Below are positions 31,469 to 42,594 of a stretch of 64,000 nucleotides of DNA, in pieces. Source of the DNA: Kosakonia oryzendophytica (GTDB lineage Bacteria > Pseudomonadota > Gammaproteobacteria > Enterobacterales > Enterobacteriaceae). The position numbers and the translations under genes are program-made. Below the pieces are notes generated by a model that saw only the letters and a list, made by a program, of their open reading frames with translations, had not been told where the DNA came from and did not search any database. Position 1 is the first letter of the stretch; each line of letters opens with the position of its first letter. The stretch lies in contig NZ_FMAY01000005.1 of assembly GCF_900094925.1 (NCBI RefSeq), forward strand, positions 62,001-126,000, read 5' to 3'.

Positions 31469-32338
31469 ATGACGATTATCAACCACGCTACGTGCAAACT
31501 GTTTACCGATGATGAACGCTTTACGCAACTTTCTGGCTTTTACGAGGAGGAACGCCGCACAGTCTGGATGATGTTGCGCGCCCGACCACGACCCTGTTTT
31601 AACCACGCTTTAATTGAAGAGATCATGAATATCTCGTGGCTGGTCAGGCAGGCGGGGTTCAGCGTCGATTTTTGGGTAACCGGCTCGCTGGTCCCCGGTA
31701 TGTACAATACCGGTGGCGATTTACAATTCTTTATTGAGTGCATCAAAAACGGTCGCCGTGAAGCGCTAAGAGCCTATGCCCGGGCCTGCGTAGACTGTGT
31801 ACACGCCGCGTCACGCGGTTTTGACACCGGCGCTGTGACGTTGGCCATGGTAGAAGGCAGCGCCCTTGGTGGCGGTTTTGAAGCGGCGTTAGCGCATCAT
31901 TTTGTTCTGGCACAACGTGATGCACGCCTTGGCTTTCCGGAAATCGCGTTTAACCTGTTTCCGGGCATGGGCGGTTACTCGTTGGTGGCCCGGCGTTCGG
32001 GAATGAAACTGGCGGAGGAACTGATCTACAAAGGCGAGTCGCATACAGCTGAATGGTATGCGTCCCAGGGACTGGTGGATCTCGCCTTTGACGCCGGGCA
32101 GGGCTTTATCGCTACGCGGACTTTCATCGATACACTAGTGCCGCGCCTTAATGGCGTTCGGGCGATGCTCCGGGCCCGCCAGCGAGTTTTGCAACTGCCG
32201 CGCAGTGAATTAATGGACATCACAGAAGACTGGGTGGATGCCGCTTTTTGCGTACAGCCTAAAGACATTGCGTATATGGAACGACTGGTACAGTTGCAGA
32301 ACCGACATGTCTCAACCAGTTTCAGTAAAGCCAGTTAG
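31469..32338 (+). CDS. rpfF: RpfF-type crotonase: DSF/BDSF fatty-acid signal synthase
   Basis: Crotonase-fold enzyme of the RpfF family, which makes cis-2-unsaturated fatty-acid signals (DSF, BDSF) from acyl-ACP by combined dehydratase and thioesterase action. The ATG at 31469 has GGAGG 8 bp upstream and gives 289 residues, the length of Xanthomonas RpfF. The oxyanion-hole segment [12 protein letters not shown] and the second glutamate in [17 protein letters not shown] match the two catalytic Glu of RpfF; this pattern separates it from ordinary enoyl-CoA hydratases. It is convergent with pdeR and their stop codons overlap by 4 bp. E. coli K-12 lacks it. Confidence 0.9.
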   Translation: MTIINHATCKLFTDDERFTQLSGFYEEERRTVWMMLRARPRPCFNHALIEEIMNISWLVRQAGFSVDFWVTGSLVPGMYNTGGDLQFFIECIKNGRREALRAYARACVDCVHAASRGFDTGAVTLAMVEGSALGGGFEAALAHHFVLAQRDARLGFPEIAFNLFPGMGGYSLVARRSGMKLAEELIYKGESHTAEWYASQGLVDLAFDAGQGFIATRTFIDTLVPRLNGVRAMLRARQRVLQLPRSELMDITEDWVDAAFCVQPKDIAYMERLVQLQNRHVSTSFSKAS

Positions 32339-34326
32339 GGCGCTTTTCGTGCCAGATAGCGCTTAAGCCAGCGCTCGAATGCGGCAGCGGGCATAGGCCT
32401 GGCAAATAAAAACCCCTGCCGCTCGTTGACGCCGTTCTTGGTCAGAAAGGCGTCTTCTTTTGCACTCTCCACACCTTCAGCAATCACCTGCAAATTAAGT
32501 GCTTGCGCCACAGCGACAATCGCCCGCACCAGCGACTGGGATACAGACTGTTTATGAATATCACGCACAAACGATTGATCGAGTTTGATGGCATCAAGCG
32601 GAAAACGCGCCAGTTGCGACAGAGACGAATAACCTGTACCAAAATCGTCGAGATGAATCTGTGCTCCCAGTTCACTGAACTGGTTAATTACCGATAGAGC
32701 AAGTTCCTCATTCTCAATCAGGCAGCTCTCCGTTAGCTCTACATCTATAGGGCAATAATCAAAGTGAACATCCTTCAGCGCCTGCTTAAGGTCGCTAAAA
32801 ATCGACTGATCGGCCAACTGGCGCGCGGAAACATTCACCGCCACGCGCAAATGAATGCCTTTGTCTCGCCATTCCGCCACCTGACGCACAACGTCAAGCA
32901 TTACCCAGCGTCCTAATGGCACAATCAAACCAGACTCTTCGGCATACGCGATAAAGTCGAGCGGCGGGATCAGCCCGCGTTCGGGAGATTGCCAACGCAC
33001 CAGTGCTTCCAGACTGCGTATTTCACCGCGCCAGGTTATTTTCGGCTGATAGTGTATAACCAATTGATTTTTTTCGAGTGCTTTGCGCAGATTGGTATCG
33101 AGCCAGAGATATTCAAATACACGCTGGTTCATTTCTGGCGAGAAGACGCAGAATTTACCGCGCCCGTTCTCCTTGGCGGTATACATGGCCGTGTCGGCAT
33201 TACGAATCACGCTTTCGCGATCGTTACCGTGCTGCGGGGCAAGTGAAATCCCCAGCGAACAGCCGCTATAAATTTCAATTAAGCCAATGCGGAAGGGCTG
33301 GCGTAGACGTGTCAGGATCCGCGAAGCCATGGCTTCCAGAGCACTCTGGGAGGTGTCGGTCGCCAGTACGATAAATTCATCGCCGCCAAGCCGTGCCAGC
33401 ACTTGCCCTTCATCAAGGCAGCTTAAAATTGCCAACGCCACGGCCTGCAACAGCTGATCGCCGAACATATGGCCATAGGCATCGTTCACTTTTTTAAAGT
33501 TGTCCAAATCCAGGTAGACGATGCCAATTTGCGTATCGCCACGATGGGCAATGGCATCGCTGATGCGTTCTTGAATGGCGTTGCGATTGGGTAAACCAGT
33601 GACGGTATCAGTATTGGCCAGGAGGCGTAAGCGCTCCTGGGCATGGCGCTCTTCCGTAATATCGGTGCCGGAGCAGATAAGAAATATTTCGTTCTTACCG
33701 CTACCGCTATGGACGAATTTATTGCGGAACAGGAAGAGGCGCTGACCTTTGCGGGTTTTGATCCAGCGCTCGACTTCGTAGGGGGCACCATTATGAAAAA
33801 AACCTGCAATATTACGTTTCGAGGCGGCCGCTTCACTGCGACTCATGAATAATTTAAAGACGTTTTGCCCAATCACCTCTTGCTCTTTCATGCCGGTGTA
33901 TTCTTCGCTGAGGCGATTAAAACGCTGAATGTTGCCGCGACGATCAAGGATCACAATCACCGAATTGGCTTCAGAGACCACTTGCTCAGCAAAAGAGAGC
34001 CCCTGTACCAGGTCACGGGCGACGGATTGGGTGTCATGCCACGCGGAGGCACTGCCTGCCCACGCCTTACGGCTAATTTTGCGTCCAACAAGATGTACCG
34101 ACACGGCTTCGCCATACAAGACAATATTCAGGGTCAGGCTGGATGTGATCACTGTCATTTCGCGGATCTGCCCGGCCTGAGCGTCACTTAATGTCACCAC
34201 GAAGCTGGCATCGGACCCTTCGTCCGGAGAAAAGTGCAGGGCATTGCTATCGGCAGTCAATCGCCAGAACGGGCTGTTAGATCCCAGATAACGAAACAGC
34301 AAATTTTCTTCCTGTTCGTCTTTCAT
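32335..34326 (-). CDS. pdeR: PdeR/RpfR: PAS-GGDEF-EAL c-di-GMP enzyme, BDSF receptor type
   Basis: 663 residues from ATG 34326 (GGAG upstream). Order: an N-terminal alpha/beta domain (about 1-95, the RpfF-interaction region in RpfR), PAS (about 110-225, ending [13 protein letters not shown]), GGDEF (motif intact at 314-318, no RxxD inhibitory site), EAL (motif at 440-442, [10 protein letters not shown] near 560). In E. coli it is the c-di-GMP phosphodiesterase that restrains DgcM and MlrA and so curli. In Cronobacter/Burkholderia the same architecture binds BDSF in the PAS domain and is stimulated as a phosphodiesterase. Both catalytic motifs look functional here. Confidence 0.94.
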   Translation of the reverse strand: MKDEQEENLLFRYLGSNSPFWRLTADSNALHFSPDEGSDASFVVTLSDAQAGQIREMTVITSSLTLNIVLYGEAVSVHLVGRKISRKAWAGSASAWHDTQSVARDLVQGLSFAEQVVSEANSVIVILDRRGNIQRFNRLSEEYTGMKEQEVIGQNVFKLFMSRSEAAASKRNIAGFFHNGAPYEVERWIKTRKGQRLFLFRNKFVHSGSGKNEIFLICSGTDITEERHAQERLRLLANTDTVTGLPNRNAIQERISDAIAHRGDTQIGIVYLDLDNFKKVNDAYGHMFGDQLLQAVALAILSCLDEGQVLARLGGDEFIVLATDTSQSALEAMASRILTRLRQPFRIGLIEIYSGCSLGISLAPQHGNDRESVIRNADTAMYTAKENGRGKFCVFSPEMNQRVFEYLWLDTNLRKALEKNQLVIHYQPKITWRGEIRSLEALVRWQSPERGLIPPLDFIAYAEESGLIVPLGRWVMLDVVRQVAEWRDKGIHLRVAVNVSARQLADQSIFSDLKQALKDVHFDYCPIDVELTESCLIENEELALSVINQFSELGAQIHLDDFGTGYSSLSQLARFPLDAIKLDQSFVRDIHKQSVSQSLVRAIVAVAQALNLQVIAEGVESAKEDAFLTKNGVNERQGFLFARPMPAAAFERWLKRYLARKAP

Positions 34327-34632
34327 GCTCTCTCCCAATCCACGTGAAAGCGCAACCGGTACTTATGTAGCGATAGAAAACCACCTGTTAAAGAAGGGGG
34401 ATAACCAGGCATGAACGCGTTGTTTCTTTTTATGATGCACCGCTAAACGAGCCTGTCAGTCAACCTGACTGAGGAGCATTAATCGCTTAATTACGCAGTA
34501 AACGCACAGTGGCCTGTGTTGTTATTGTGGTCGTTTTTTTCAGATTTGTGTGAGGGGGGAGAAAAAAATGCGTGGCGTATCGCAATCAAAAAAGCGCCTT
34601 CCGGCTCAGGAAGGCGCTCTATAACGATGCTG
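34327..34632. other. pdeR-rnb intergenic region
   Basis: About 300 bp between two minus-strand genes. It contains the rnb terminator (34588-34618) and presumably the pdeR promoter in the remaining 260 bp; no ORF with a ribosome site and no clear operator were found. Confidence 0.45.
34588..34618 (-). terminator. rnb terminator
   Basis: On the minus strand AGCGCCTTCC, 6-nt loop, GGAAGGCGCT, then TTTTTT; a strong Rho-independent terminator 15 bp after the rnb stop. Confidence 0.93.
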
Positions 34633-36567
34633 TTACATGGCAGGGCGGGCGATCACGCTGCGGGTTTCCATCCGGACTTCCGCAATGGTGACATCAATAA
34701 CATCGGTCACTTTGAATACGGTTTCGCCTTTAATTTGCACGGTGCCGCTTTCCTGACTGCATACCAGTTCATCACGTACGGCATGAATAAACGGTGCAGG
34801 AATAAACGCGACTGCGCCATTATCCACCAGACGAACACGCATGCCGCCGCGGCTGACATCGATAATTTCCGCAGAGAACCGGGTATCAGTACCGGCTTTG
34901 TCCTGCAGGAAGCGAGCATACAGCCAGTCACCGACATCACGCTCCGCCATGCGGTTAAGACGGCGGCGTTCAGCCATCTGCACGGTTGTGTCATCCTGCG
35001 GACGTTTTGGCGTTTCACCTTTAATAATGGCTTTCAGCAGACGATGGTTGACCATGTCACCATACTTACGAATCGGTGAGGTCCAGGTCGCGTAGGCTTC
35101 CAGTCCCAGACCGAAGTGCGGGCCTGGTTCGATGCTGATCTCAGCAAAAGACTGGAAGCGACGAATACGACTATCAAGGAAGCCCGACGGCTGTGCATCC
35201 AGTTCGCGACGCAGTTTACAGAAACCGTCCAGCGTCAGCACCTCTTCCGCATCAACGTGCATGCCGTGCGTTTTCAGCATGGCGGCCAGTTGTTCACTGT
35301 TAGCCGGGTCAAAGCCCATATGCACGTTGTAAATACCGAAGCCCAGCTTGTCGCGTAATACCTGTGCGGCACAGATGTTGGCGGCGATCATTGACTCTTC
35401 AACAATACGGTTAGCTACGCGGCGCGGTTCTGCCACGATATCCAGCACTTCACCTTTTTCGCCAAGGACAAAACGGTAGTCCGGGCGATCTTTAAACACC
35501 AGCGCGTGCGCATGGCGCCACTCAGCACGGAGCTGGCTTACGCGGTGCAACAAGCGGATTTGCGCAGCAATGGCGTCGCTTGGCGGCTGCCATTCTCCGC
35601 TGTTTTCCAGCCAGTCGGAGACATCATCGTAGGCCAGTTTGGCCTTTGATTCGATGGTTGCGGCAAAAAACTCAATATTGCTGTCGATGGCGCCTTCGCT
35701 ATCCAGTGTCATACGGCACACCAGTGCCGGGCGAACTTCATTCGCGCGCAGGGAGCAGAGATCGTCGGACAGTTCGCGCGGCAGCATCGGGATATTAAAG
35801 CCCGGCAGGTAGTTGGTGAAGGCACGAATTTTAGCCGCATCATCCAGTTTGCTGCCTTCAGCAATCCAGGCTGTCGGGTCGGCGATGGCAACCGTCAGTT
35901 GCAGTTTCCCGTCGCGCGTTTCTTCAACGTACAGCGCATCATCCATATCTTCGGTGCTGGCGCTGTCGATAGTGACGAAATCCAGCGCGGTAAGATCCAC
36001 GCGCTCCAGACCGTCATCCAGCATTTCGGTAGCCACGCCGTTTGGCGCTTCTTTTTCCAGATTGTGGCGTGCGAGTGTCACCCACCACGGTACAAAATGA
36101 TCTTCTGCGAAGGTAATAAACTGCGTCAGCTCAGCGTAAAAACCGCGATCGCCCTTCAACGGATGGCGACGCATCTCGGCGACAGCCCAGTCGCCTTCTT
36201 TAAAATCGTGCTCAACGCCACGGGCCGCGCGGCAAGGAATCGCGTCTTTCAGCAACGGATGGTCAGGCACGATAGAAAGCCGGTCGTCTTTCTTCTGCAC
36301 TTTGCCGACAAAACGGGTAAGGAACGGTTCAACCAGTTCTTCTGGCTCTGCACTTTCGCGCTCTTTTTCACTGTGGATGACGGCAATGATCCGATCGCCA
36401 TGCATCACTTTCTTCATTTGCGGCGGCGGAATGAAATAACTTTTTTGCGCATCGACTTCCAGAAAGCCAAAGCCTTTTTCTGTGCCTTTGACGACGCCTT
36501 CCGCACGCGGTGTCTGTGAATGAAGTTGCTGTTTTAGCTGCGCAAGCAGCGGATTGTCCTGGAGCAT
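34633..36567 (-). CDS. rnb: Exoribonuclease II
   Basis: Processive 3'-5' hydrolytic exoribonuclease, a main mRNA-decay enzyme. 644 residues, the E. coli length. Two N-terminal cold-shock-like domains ([15 protein letters not shown]...), the RNB catalytic domain with the metal-binding aspartates in [12 protein letters not shown], and a C-terminal S1 domain ([18 protein letters not shown]). In E. coli the adjacent pdeR was first named gmr for its effect on RNase II stability. Confidence 0.97.
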   Translation of the reverse strand: MLQDNPLLAQLKQQLHSQTPRAEGVVKGTEKGFGFLEVDAQKSYFIPPPQMKKVMHGDRIIAVIHSEKERESAEPEELVEPFLTRFVGKVQKKDDRLSIVPDHPLLKDAIPCRAARGVEHDFKEGDWAVAEMRRHPLKGDRGFYAELTQFITFAEDHFVPWWVTLARHNLEKEAPNGVATEMLDDGLERVDLTALDFVTIDSASTEDMDDALYVEETRDGKLQLTVAIADPTAWIAEGSKLDDAAKIRAFTNYLPGFNIPMLPRELSDDLCSLRANEVRPALVCRMTLDSEGAIDSNIEFFAATIESKAKLAYDDVSDWLENSGEWQPPSDAIAAQIRLLHRVSQLRAEWRHAHALVFKDRPDYRFVLGEKGEVLDIVAEPRRVANRIVEESMIAANICAAQVLRDKLGFGIYNVHMGFDPANSEQLAAMLKTHGMHVDAEEVLTLDGFCKLRRELDAQPSGFLDSRIRRFQSFAEISIEPGPHFGLGLEAYATWTSPIRKYGDMVNHRLLKAIIKGETPKRPQDDTTVQMAERRRLNRMAERDVGDWLYARFLQDKAGTDTRFSAEIIDVSRGGMRVRLVDNGAVAFIPAPFIHAVRDELVCSQESGTVQIKGETVFKVTDVIDVTIAEVRMETRSVIARPAM

Positions 36568-36702
36568 AGTTATGTAGTTTCGTGGCCAAAAGAGCGGCTG
36601 ACAGTTTTACGCGATTCTGCCTGTCGCAGCAAGCGCTCTTTCAGCAAAACTCTGCGGGTATAAGGGCAAGCTTACGCCACTGCTCCGCACGCGCCGCGCG
36701 TT

Positions 36703-37860
36703 TTACACCGTCTGACCGAGCGCGATTTTCAGGCGATTTAACCAGGCACAGAGGGCGCACTCCGCCAGCAAGCTGACAACCGCGCGGCGGCTAAGATCCT
36801 GCTCAGTTAACAACGAAAATGATAACGGACTAAACCTGTCTGGCGCGCAGGTCAGCAACTGAACGGCTTGTATCAACGCGCTTTCTTGTGCATTGCTGGC
36901 GAATACGCGCTGCAATTCTCGTCCACCTTCACGCAGCACTAATTCCCGTTGTGCTCCGTCTTTCCTGCGACGTAGCTGCTCGGCAAAACAGTGCTCGCTG
37001 CCATTAATCCGGGCAGTATAAAGCGCCGCCAATGCCGCGAGTTGCACGTCGGGTCTCTGCTGCGCCACCTGGTCTGCTATCGCGCCCAGCTCGTTAAGGA
37101 TCAGGTGTTCGTGAGCCAATACAGGTGCCAGTAACCGCAGTTCCGGTAAGGGCTGCCAGCGGGCAAGGGATTCCATTTGCGGAGCACTGGCAATACGTAA
37201 TTCCACCGCGTCGATACCGGCTTGCCACATCGTTTCTGCCCTGGAAAAACGGTCTGCATCGGCTTCCTGCTGCATATCCATTCCCGGAATAAAACGCACT
37301 GGATGACCCAAGAGCGCCTGTAGCATCGCCACGATACGGGCCTGGAAGGCAATAAACCCAATAATCTGGTTAATGATCACCAAATCGTACAACGACAGTC
37401 CTACCTCTTCGAGCTGCTGGCGCGCGCGGGCGTCAATCACCGATGGCGACGCTGCAAGTTGGCGGGCGTACTGGGTTATTTGTGCCAGCCGGTAGTTACT
37501 TTCCCTTGATGAGTCCGGACCGGGTAACGGTGCAAGACGCGCAGCGTAGTGATTGCATAACCGCTGCACGCCAAATACCTGGGCTGCGGTGAGCGCGGTG
37601 CTGAGACGATCATAGGCGCTGAATGTCCGCAAGCGATTAACGGCCACCCGCTGGGGAAACAGCAAGGCATAGAGTTTGCGTGCGGGGATAACGATACTGT
37701 CGATGTCGGTTAACAGATCATCCGGCAGGGTCAGATCGAGCAGGAAAGGGTCGTTTACGGTGGCTGCTTCGGGAACCAACGGTAGCGCGTGGGCCCGGCG
37801 GGCAGTCGACTGGGTTTCATGATACCAGTGGTTTTTGCCTGAAATCCGGCGTTGTTCCAT
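36703..37860 (-). CDS. yciW: YciW, AhpD-like putative oxidoreductase
   Basis: 385-residue protein of the carboxymuconolactone-decarboxylase/AhpD-like superfamily; E. coli YciW is linked to cysteine/methionine metabolism and CysB control. No CxxC peroxidase pair could be picked out. The sequence is well aligned with E. coli YciW through VNDPFLLDLTLPDDLLTDIDSIV and the C-terminal ECALCAWLNRLKIALG. Upstream of the start is a leader hairpin (37886-37921). Enzymatic activity uncertain. Confidence 0.88.
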   Translation of the reverse strand: MEQRRISGKNHWYHETQSTARRAHALPLVPEAATVNDPFLLDLTLPDDLLTDIDSIVIPARKLYALLFPQRVAVNRLRTFSAYDRLSTALTAAQVFGVQRLCNHYAARLAPLPGPDSSRESNYRLAQITQYARQLAASPSVIDARARQQLEEVGLSLYDLVIINQIIGFIAFQARIVAMLQALLGHPVRFIPGMDMQQEADADRFSRAETMWQAGIDAVELRIASAPQMESLARWQPLPELRLLAPVLAHEHLILNELGAIADQVAQQRPDVQLAALAALYTARINGSEHCFAEQLRRRKDGAQRELVLREGGRELQRVFASNAQESALIQAVQLLTCAPDRFSPLSFSLLTEQDLSRRAVVSLLAECALCAWLNRLKIALGQTV

Positions 37861-38006
37861 GGTCGTTCCTTGGTCTGAAAGTGGCGATCCGGATACGACG
37901 GCAGGTCTGTTGCGCCGGATCTTTTTTGCTGCTTAATCCTGGCGTAAGCGGAGAGAGGGATGAAAGATTGTTAGGTGATAATAAATATCAGAATGGCATA
38001 TCGAGG

Positions 38007-38033
38007 GAAAACGCCCCTTCGCAGGAAGGGGCG
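38007..38033 (-). terminator. fabI terminator
   Basis: On the minus strand CGCCCCTTC, loop CTGC, GAAGGGGCG then TTTTCCC; 8 bp after the fabI stop. Confidence 0.85.
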
Positions 38034-38040
38034 AGGAGCA

Positions 38041-38829
38041 TTATTTGATTTCCAGTTCGTTCATGGCAGCAATGTTGAACCCGCCATCTACGTGAACCAC
38101 TTCACCGGAGATCCCGGCAGAGAGGTCAGAACACAGGAACGCAGCCGAGTTGCCCACATCTTCGATGGTCACGGTGCGACGAATCGGGGTAACGGCTTCG
38201 CAATGCGCCAGCATTTTACGGAAATCTTTGATACCGGAAGCAGCCAGCGTACGGATTGGGCCAGCGGAGATACCGTTAACGCGCACGCCTTCCGGACCCA
38301 TCGCATTCGCCATATAGCGTACGTTGGCTTCCAGAGACGCTTTCGCCAGACCCATCACGTTGTAGTTCGGGATGGCGCGCTCAGCACCCAGATAGGAGAG
38401 GGTCAGCAATGCAGAACCCGGATTCAGCATCTCGCGGCACGCTTTTGCCATCGCAACGAAGCTGTAGGAGCTGATATCGTGAGCAATTTTAAAACCTTCA
38501 CGGGTAACAGCATTCACATAGTCGCCATCCAGTTGATCGCCCGGCGCAAAACCGATGGAGTGGACGAAACCGTCGAACTTCGGCCAGACTTTCGCCAGGT
38601 CAGTGAACAGGGCATCGATGCTTTCGTCTTTAGCAACGTCGCACTCCAGCACAATGCTGGAACCCAGCTGGGCGGCAAACTCTTCAACGCGGCCTTTCAG
38701 CTTGTCGTTCTGGTAGGTGAAAGCCAGCTCAGCGCCTTCGCGGTGCATAGCCTGTGCGATGCCGTATGCGATGGACAGTTTGCTGGCGACGCCAGTTACC
38801 AGAATGCGCTTACCGGAAAGAAAACCCAT
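38041..38829 (-). CDS. fabI: Enoyl-ACP reductase (NADH)
   Basis: Last reductive step of fatty-acid elongation; target of triclosan and isoniazid-like drugs. The start at 38829 ([19 protein letters not shown]) gives 262 residues as in E. coli; the longer upstream frame is unmatched. Catalytic Y146, Y156 and K163 are at the E. coli positions, and G93 is the wild-type, triclosan-sensitive residue. Cytoplasmic tetramer. Its product acyl-ACP chains could feed RpfF as precursors (inference). Confidence 0.97.
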   Translation of the reverse strand: MGFLSGKRILVTGVASKLSIAYGIAQAMHREGAELAFTYQNDKLKGRVEEFAAQLGSSIVLECDVAKDESIDALFTDLAKVWPKFDGFVHSIGFAPGDQLDGDYVNAVTREGFKIAHDISSYSFVAMAKACREMLNPGSALLTLSYLGAERAIPNYNVMGLAKASLEANVRYMANAMGPEGVRVNGISAGPIRTLAASGIKDFRKMLAHCEAVTPIRRTVTIEDVGNSAAFLCSDLSAGISGEVVHVDGGFNIAAMNELEIK

Positions 38830-38951
38830 AGCTCTAATCCTTATATTCATTGTTGTGGCGATCGTCATCGTGTTCGGACGATCGTCGTTAAAACGCGGCG
38901 ATTCTATCATGAGTCGCCGGATGAGTTAATCCGACCACTGAAACTATTGAA

Positions 38952-39758
38952 TCAACGGTCTTTTCGCCATGCATCGGCTGTTAATGCCTCACCAAAATGC
39001 CCGGCAATTAAGCGTTTTGTTAAATCATGCAACGGAGATGCAAGCACATCGGCAGTACTGCCGCGCTCAACCACTTCTCCCTGGTGCATGACAAGAACCT
39101 GATCGCTGATATGTTTCATCATGCCAATGTGCTGGGTGACGTAAATATAAGAGATACCCTGTTTTTCCTGTAATTCCAGCATCAGATTGATTAACTGCGA
39201 ACGCATCGACATATCGAGTGATGCCAGCGCTTCGTCCGCAATAATGACTTTGGGGCGCAGGATCAGCGCCCGCGCCAGCCCCAGACGCTGCTTCTGTCCC
39301 GGTGCCAGCATATGCGGATAGTAGTTCACATGATCCGGCAACAGTCCGACCATGCGCAGCGTTTCGAGAATGCGCTTGCGCCGCGCATCAGGGTCGAGAT
39401 CGGTGTTCAGACGCAGCGGAAAATCCAGGATTTGCGAAAGACGCTGACGCGGATTTAGCGACGTTGTCGGATCCTGAAAAATCATACGAATATGCTGGCT
39501 ACGAAACGTATAATCCCCGTAATGCAACGGTTTGTCGTCAATCACCAGTTCGCCGGAACTGGGCTCTACCATCCCCGCCAGCATTTTGGCCAACGTCGAT
39601 TTTCCGGAACCGTTCTCGCCAATAATCGCCAGCGTTTGCCGTTCCCGCAGCGTAAAACTCAACGGTTTCACGGCTTCTACGGTCTGGCGACGGAACCAGC
39701 CGGTACGATAACGGAACGTTTTGCTCAGGTTGCGGACTTCAAGCAAGGTTTCGACCAT
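38952..39758 (-). CDS. sapF: SapF ABC transporter ATP-binding protein
   Basis: Second ATPase of the Sap peptide/putrescine transporter. Walker A GENGSGKST, signature LAPGQKQRLGLARAL (a non-canonical form of LSGGQ, as in E. coli SapF) and Walker B VIIADEALASLD are present. The start at 39758 gives 268 residues and follows the sapD stop by one base; a start 9 bp earlier would overlap sapD. Last gene of the sap operon. Confidence 0.95.
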   Translation of the reverse strand: MVETLLEVRNLSKTFRYRTGWFRRQTVEAVKPLSFTLRERQTLAIIGENGSGKSTLAKMLAGMVEPSSGELVIDDKPLHYGDYTFRSQHIRMIFQDPTTSLNPRQRLSQILDFPLRLNTDLDPDARRKRILETLRMVGLLPDHVNYYPHMLAPGQKQRLGLARALILRPKVIIADEALASLDMSMRSQLINLMLELQEKQGISYIYVTQHIGMMKHISDQVLVMHQGEVVERGSTADVLASPLHDLTKRLIAGHFGEALTADAWRKDR

Positions 39759-39759
39759 C

Positions 39760-40752
39760 TCACTCACTCTCCATATTCAGCGGGAAATGGCAGGCATAAA
39801 GATGATTTCTTGCCCCCGTAAGCCGGGGCTTCTCAATACATTTACGCTGGGCATAAGGGCAACGCGGCCCGAGGCGACAACCAATCGGTAACTGTTCGAG
39901 TAACGGAATTGCGCCAGGCATGGTGTTCAGCCGGCTTTTATGTGGCATGGCGCTGCCAAAATCGGGGATAGCGCGAATGAGCGCCTGAGTATAAGGATGA
40001 TGCGGTGTCACGATCAGCTCTTCGCTGGGGGCGGTTTCCACCGTTTGCCCACAATACATCACGTTAATGCGATCCGCCCATTTGCTGAGCATCTGCAAAT
40101 CATGGCTGATCAGCATAATCGTGGTGTTGTTATTCTGGTTCAGACGGGTAAGCAGGCGGAAAATCTGTGCCTGGGTCGTCGGCTCCATGGCATTGGTCGG
40201 CTCATCGGCGATCAGCAAACGCGGTTGGTTAGCCAGCGCAATGGCAATCATCACTTTCTGGCATTCACCTTCCGTCAGTTCATAAGGAAAACTGCGCATC
40301 GCATCTTTATGATCTTTAATACCGACGCGGTGCAGCAGCTCGATGGCGCGGCGTTTACGCCAGCCAAACCGTTGCAATAAGCTGCCTTTCCACGTCCAAC
40401 CCGGAATATTTTGCATCAACTGTTTGCCGACACGTTCAGACGGGTCGAGACAGGATTGCGGCTCCTGGAAAATCATCGACACGTTATGACCAAGCAGCTT
40501 ACGCCGCTCCCGTGCAGACAGGCGGAGTAAGTCGATATCATCAAAGCGCATGCGGTCGGCGGTGACCCGCCAGTTCTCTTTGGTGACACCACAAATTGCT
40601 TTAGCAATTAAGCTTTTTCCGGACCCGGACTCTCCCACCAGCCCACGAATTTCACCTTCGGCGAGGGTCAGGCTGACGCGATCAACCGCTTTAACCCAGT
40701 TTTCACCGGTCTTCACTTCGATGGTCAGATTGCGAATATCAAGTAGCGGCAT
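39760..40752 (-). CDS. sapD: SapD ABC transporter ATP-binding protein
   Basis: 330-residue ATPase of the OppD/DppD type; in E. coli it also supports TrkH/TrkG potassium uptake. Walker [10 protein letters not shown], signature [15 protein letters not shown] (atypical but family-specific) and Walker [13 protein letters not shown] are visible. The C-terminal extension with [14 protein letters not shown] carries the conserved cysteines of this subfamily, which may hold an Fe-S cluster. Stop and start overlap with sapC. Confidence 0.96.
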   Translation of the reverse strand: MPLLDIRNLTIEVKTGENWVKAVDRVSLTLAEGEIRGLVGESGSGKSLIAKAICGVTKENWRVTADRMRFDDIDLLRLSARERRKLLGHNVSMIFQEPQSCLDPSERVGKQLMQNIPGWTWKGSLLQRFGWRKRRAIELLHRVGIKDHKDAMRSFPYELTEGECQKVMIAIALANQPRLLIADEPTNAMEPTTQAQIFRLLTRLNQNNNTTIMLISHDLQMLSKWADRINVMYCGQTVETAPSEELIVTPHHPYTQALIRAIPDFGSAMPHKSRLNTMPGAIPLLEQLPIGCRLGPRCPYAQRKCIEKPRLTGARNHLYACHFPLNMESE

Positions 40753-41642
40753 TATTCCACCCCCGCATTAATCGCGCGGCGAATACCGTCGCCAAGAATA
40801 TTCACCAACAATACGCTGATCATAATTGCCGCACCGGGCAGCATGACTGTCCAGGGAGCCACATAAATCAGCTCAAGCGCATCACCCAGCATTGCACCCC
40901 ATTCCGGGGAGGGGAGCTGTGCGCCCAGATCGAGAAAACCGAGGGCAGCGATATCGAGGATCGCCATTGACAGGGCGCGGGTGATTTCCGTGATCATGCC
41001 GGAGGTGATATTCGGCAACACCGCAAACCACAAAATATTCATCGTCGAAGCGCCATCGAGTCGCGCGGCCACCACATACTCTTTCTCCAGCTCGTCATGC
41101 ACCATACTGTAGACCGAACGCACCATGCGTGGCAGCAATGCCAGCCAGACCGCGAACATGGCGTGGGAGAGGTGCGGGCCGGAAAAGGCCACCACAATAA
41201 TGGCCAGCAGCAGCGTCGGCAGCGATAACAGCGTATCAAGAATATGGTTCAACACCGCCGAGCGCAGACCGTGTGTCGCGCCGGCAAATACACCGAGCAC
41301 CAGTCCACACAGCGTGGCGGCCAGCGTCACCAGAAATGCGCCACCCACCGTGGGCGCTGCGCCGCTCAGCAGACGGCTTAACACATCGCGGCCGAGATCG
41401 TCTGTACCGAGGAAGAACGATACGTCACCGTAGCGCGACCAGGAGGGCGGTAGTAACTGATAGCCGAGGAATTGCTGGTCAAGGCCATAGGGTGCAAACC
41501 AGTTGCCGAACACGCACAGCACCAGCAGCGCGCCGCAACCGTACAGACCGATCATCGCCGTCGTGTCGCTGTAGAATTTACGCCACACGGTGCGTAACGC
41601 GCCAGGTGGGCGCTTTTCGCTGTAGACGCTATCGTAAGGCAT
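40752..41642 (-). CDS. sapC: SapC ABC transporter permease
   Basis: 296-residue inner-membrane permease of the DppC/OppC type with about six membrane segments and the EAA-type loop [17 protein letters not shown]. Works with SapB as the channel for antimicrobial peptides or putrescine. It overlaps sapB by 14 bp and sapD by one base. Confidence 0.96.
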   Translation of the reverse strand: MPYDSVYSEKRPPGALRTVWRKFYSDTTAMIGLYGCGALLVLCVFGNWFAPYGLDQQFLGYQLLPPSWSRYGDVSFFLGTDDLGRDVLSRLLSGAAPTVGGAFLVTLAATLCGLVLGVFAGATHGLRSAVLNHILDTLLSLPTLLLAIIVVAFSGPHLSHAMFAVWLALLPRMVRSVYSMVHDELEKEYVVAARLDGASTMNILWFAVLPNITSGMITEITRALSMAILDIAALGFLDLGAQLPSPEWGAMLGDALELIYVAPWTVMLPGAAIMISVLLVNILGDGIRRAINAGVE

Positions 41643-42594
41643 ACCATTCCTTATGTTTCAACGGGTTCGCCAGCGCGCCCAGAATATCGGAAATCACGTT
41701 AACGATAATGACCAGTGAGCCAATCACCATCACACCGGCGGAAATAGCCGCATAGTCCTGCTGGCGAATGGCATTGATCAGCCAGCGACCGAGGCCAGGC
41801 CAGCTAAAGACCATTTCGGTGATCATCGCCAGCGTCAACATGGTGGAAAATTGCAACCCCAGTTTGGGGATCACCGGCGGCAGGGCGTTATGCAGTACGT
41901 GTCGGCGCAGGATCGTTAACATTGATTGCCCACGTGTCGCCGCGGCTTTAATGTAGTTCTTGTCAAACACCTCGATGGTACTGATTCGCATCAGGCGGAT
42001 CACTTCAGTGGTTGGTGCGACTGCCAGCGTCAGCACCGGCAACACCATATGACGCAGGGCGCTGATGATCATCTCTTCGCGCCACGGTGAGTCGGACAGC
42101 CAGGCATCGATAATGGCGAAACCTGTAATGGTTTTCACTTCATACAGCAGGTCGAAACGCCCGGAAACCGGCAACCAGCCGAGATTAAGCGAGAAAAAGA
42201 GCGTCAACAGTAACGCCAGCCAGAAGACAGGAATCGAAAAACCGAGCAGGGCGATGGCGCTGATGAGCCTGTCCTGCCATTTGCTGCGCATCACGCCCGC
42301 CAGCATACCAACCGGGATCCCCACCAACAGCGCAGAGCCAAACGCGAGAATGCACAGTTCCATGGTCGCCGGGAACACCTCTTTTAACTGCCCGGCAATC
42401 AATTGACCATCAATGCTGGAAACACCGAAATCCCAGTGCAGGAGCCCGTTAAACCAGAACACCCAGGCGTTCCATAATGTCGCCCCCTGGAGTGGCGCAT
42501 GCGGCGTGAAATAGCTGAGACTGAACCCGACAAAGGTCAGCAAAAATAACGTCACCAGCAGCAGCAACAAACGGCGCAGGGTAAAAATAATCAT
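41629..42594 (-). CDS. sapB: SapB ABC transporter permease
   Basis: 321-residue permease of the DppB/OppB type, starting [20 protein letters not shown] with the first membrane helix. The EAA loop [22 protein letters not shown] is near residue 230. Overlaps sapA by 4 bp and sapC by 14 bp, an unbroken translationally coupled operon. Confidence 0.96.
   Translation of the reverse strand: MIIFTLRRLLLLLVTLFLLTFVGFSLSYFTPHAPLQGATLWNAWVFWFNGLLHWDFGVSSIDGQLIAGQLKEVFPATMELCILAFGSALLVGIPVGMLAGVMRSKWQDRLISAIALLGFSIPVFWLALLLTLFFSLNLGWLPVSGRFDLLYEVKTITGFAIIDAWLSDSPWREEMIISALRHMVLPVLTLAVAPTTEVIRLMRISTIEVFDKNYIKAAATRGQSMLTILRRHVLHNALPPVIPKLGLQFSTMLTLAMITEMVFSWPGLGRWLINAIRQQDYAAISAGVMVIGSLVIIVNVISDILGALANPLKHKEWYALR

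Noticed and set aside
37886-37927. GATCCGG/CCGGATC hairpin followed by six T upstream of yciW
   Set aside because: It looks like a plus-strand terminator, but no plus-strand gene ends here; the 22-nt loop is long. Most likely part of the yciW leader or chance.
37975-39102. A 375-codon plus-strand open frame opposite fabI
   Set aside because: It is the antisense shadow of fabI and the 3' end of sapF, lacks a ribosome site, and its translation has no recognisable domain; codon bias of the opposite strand explains its length.
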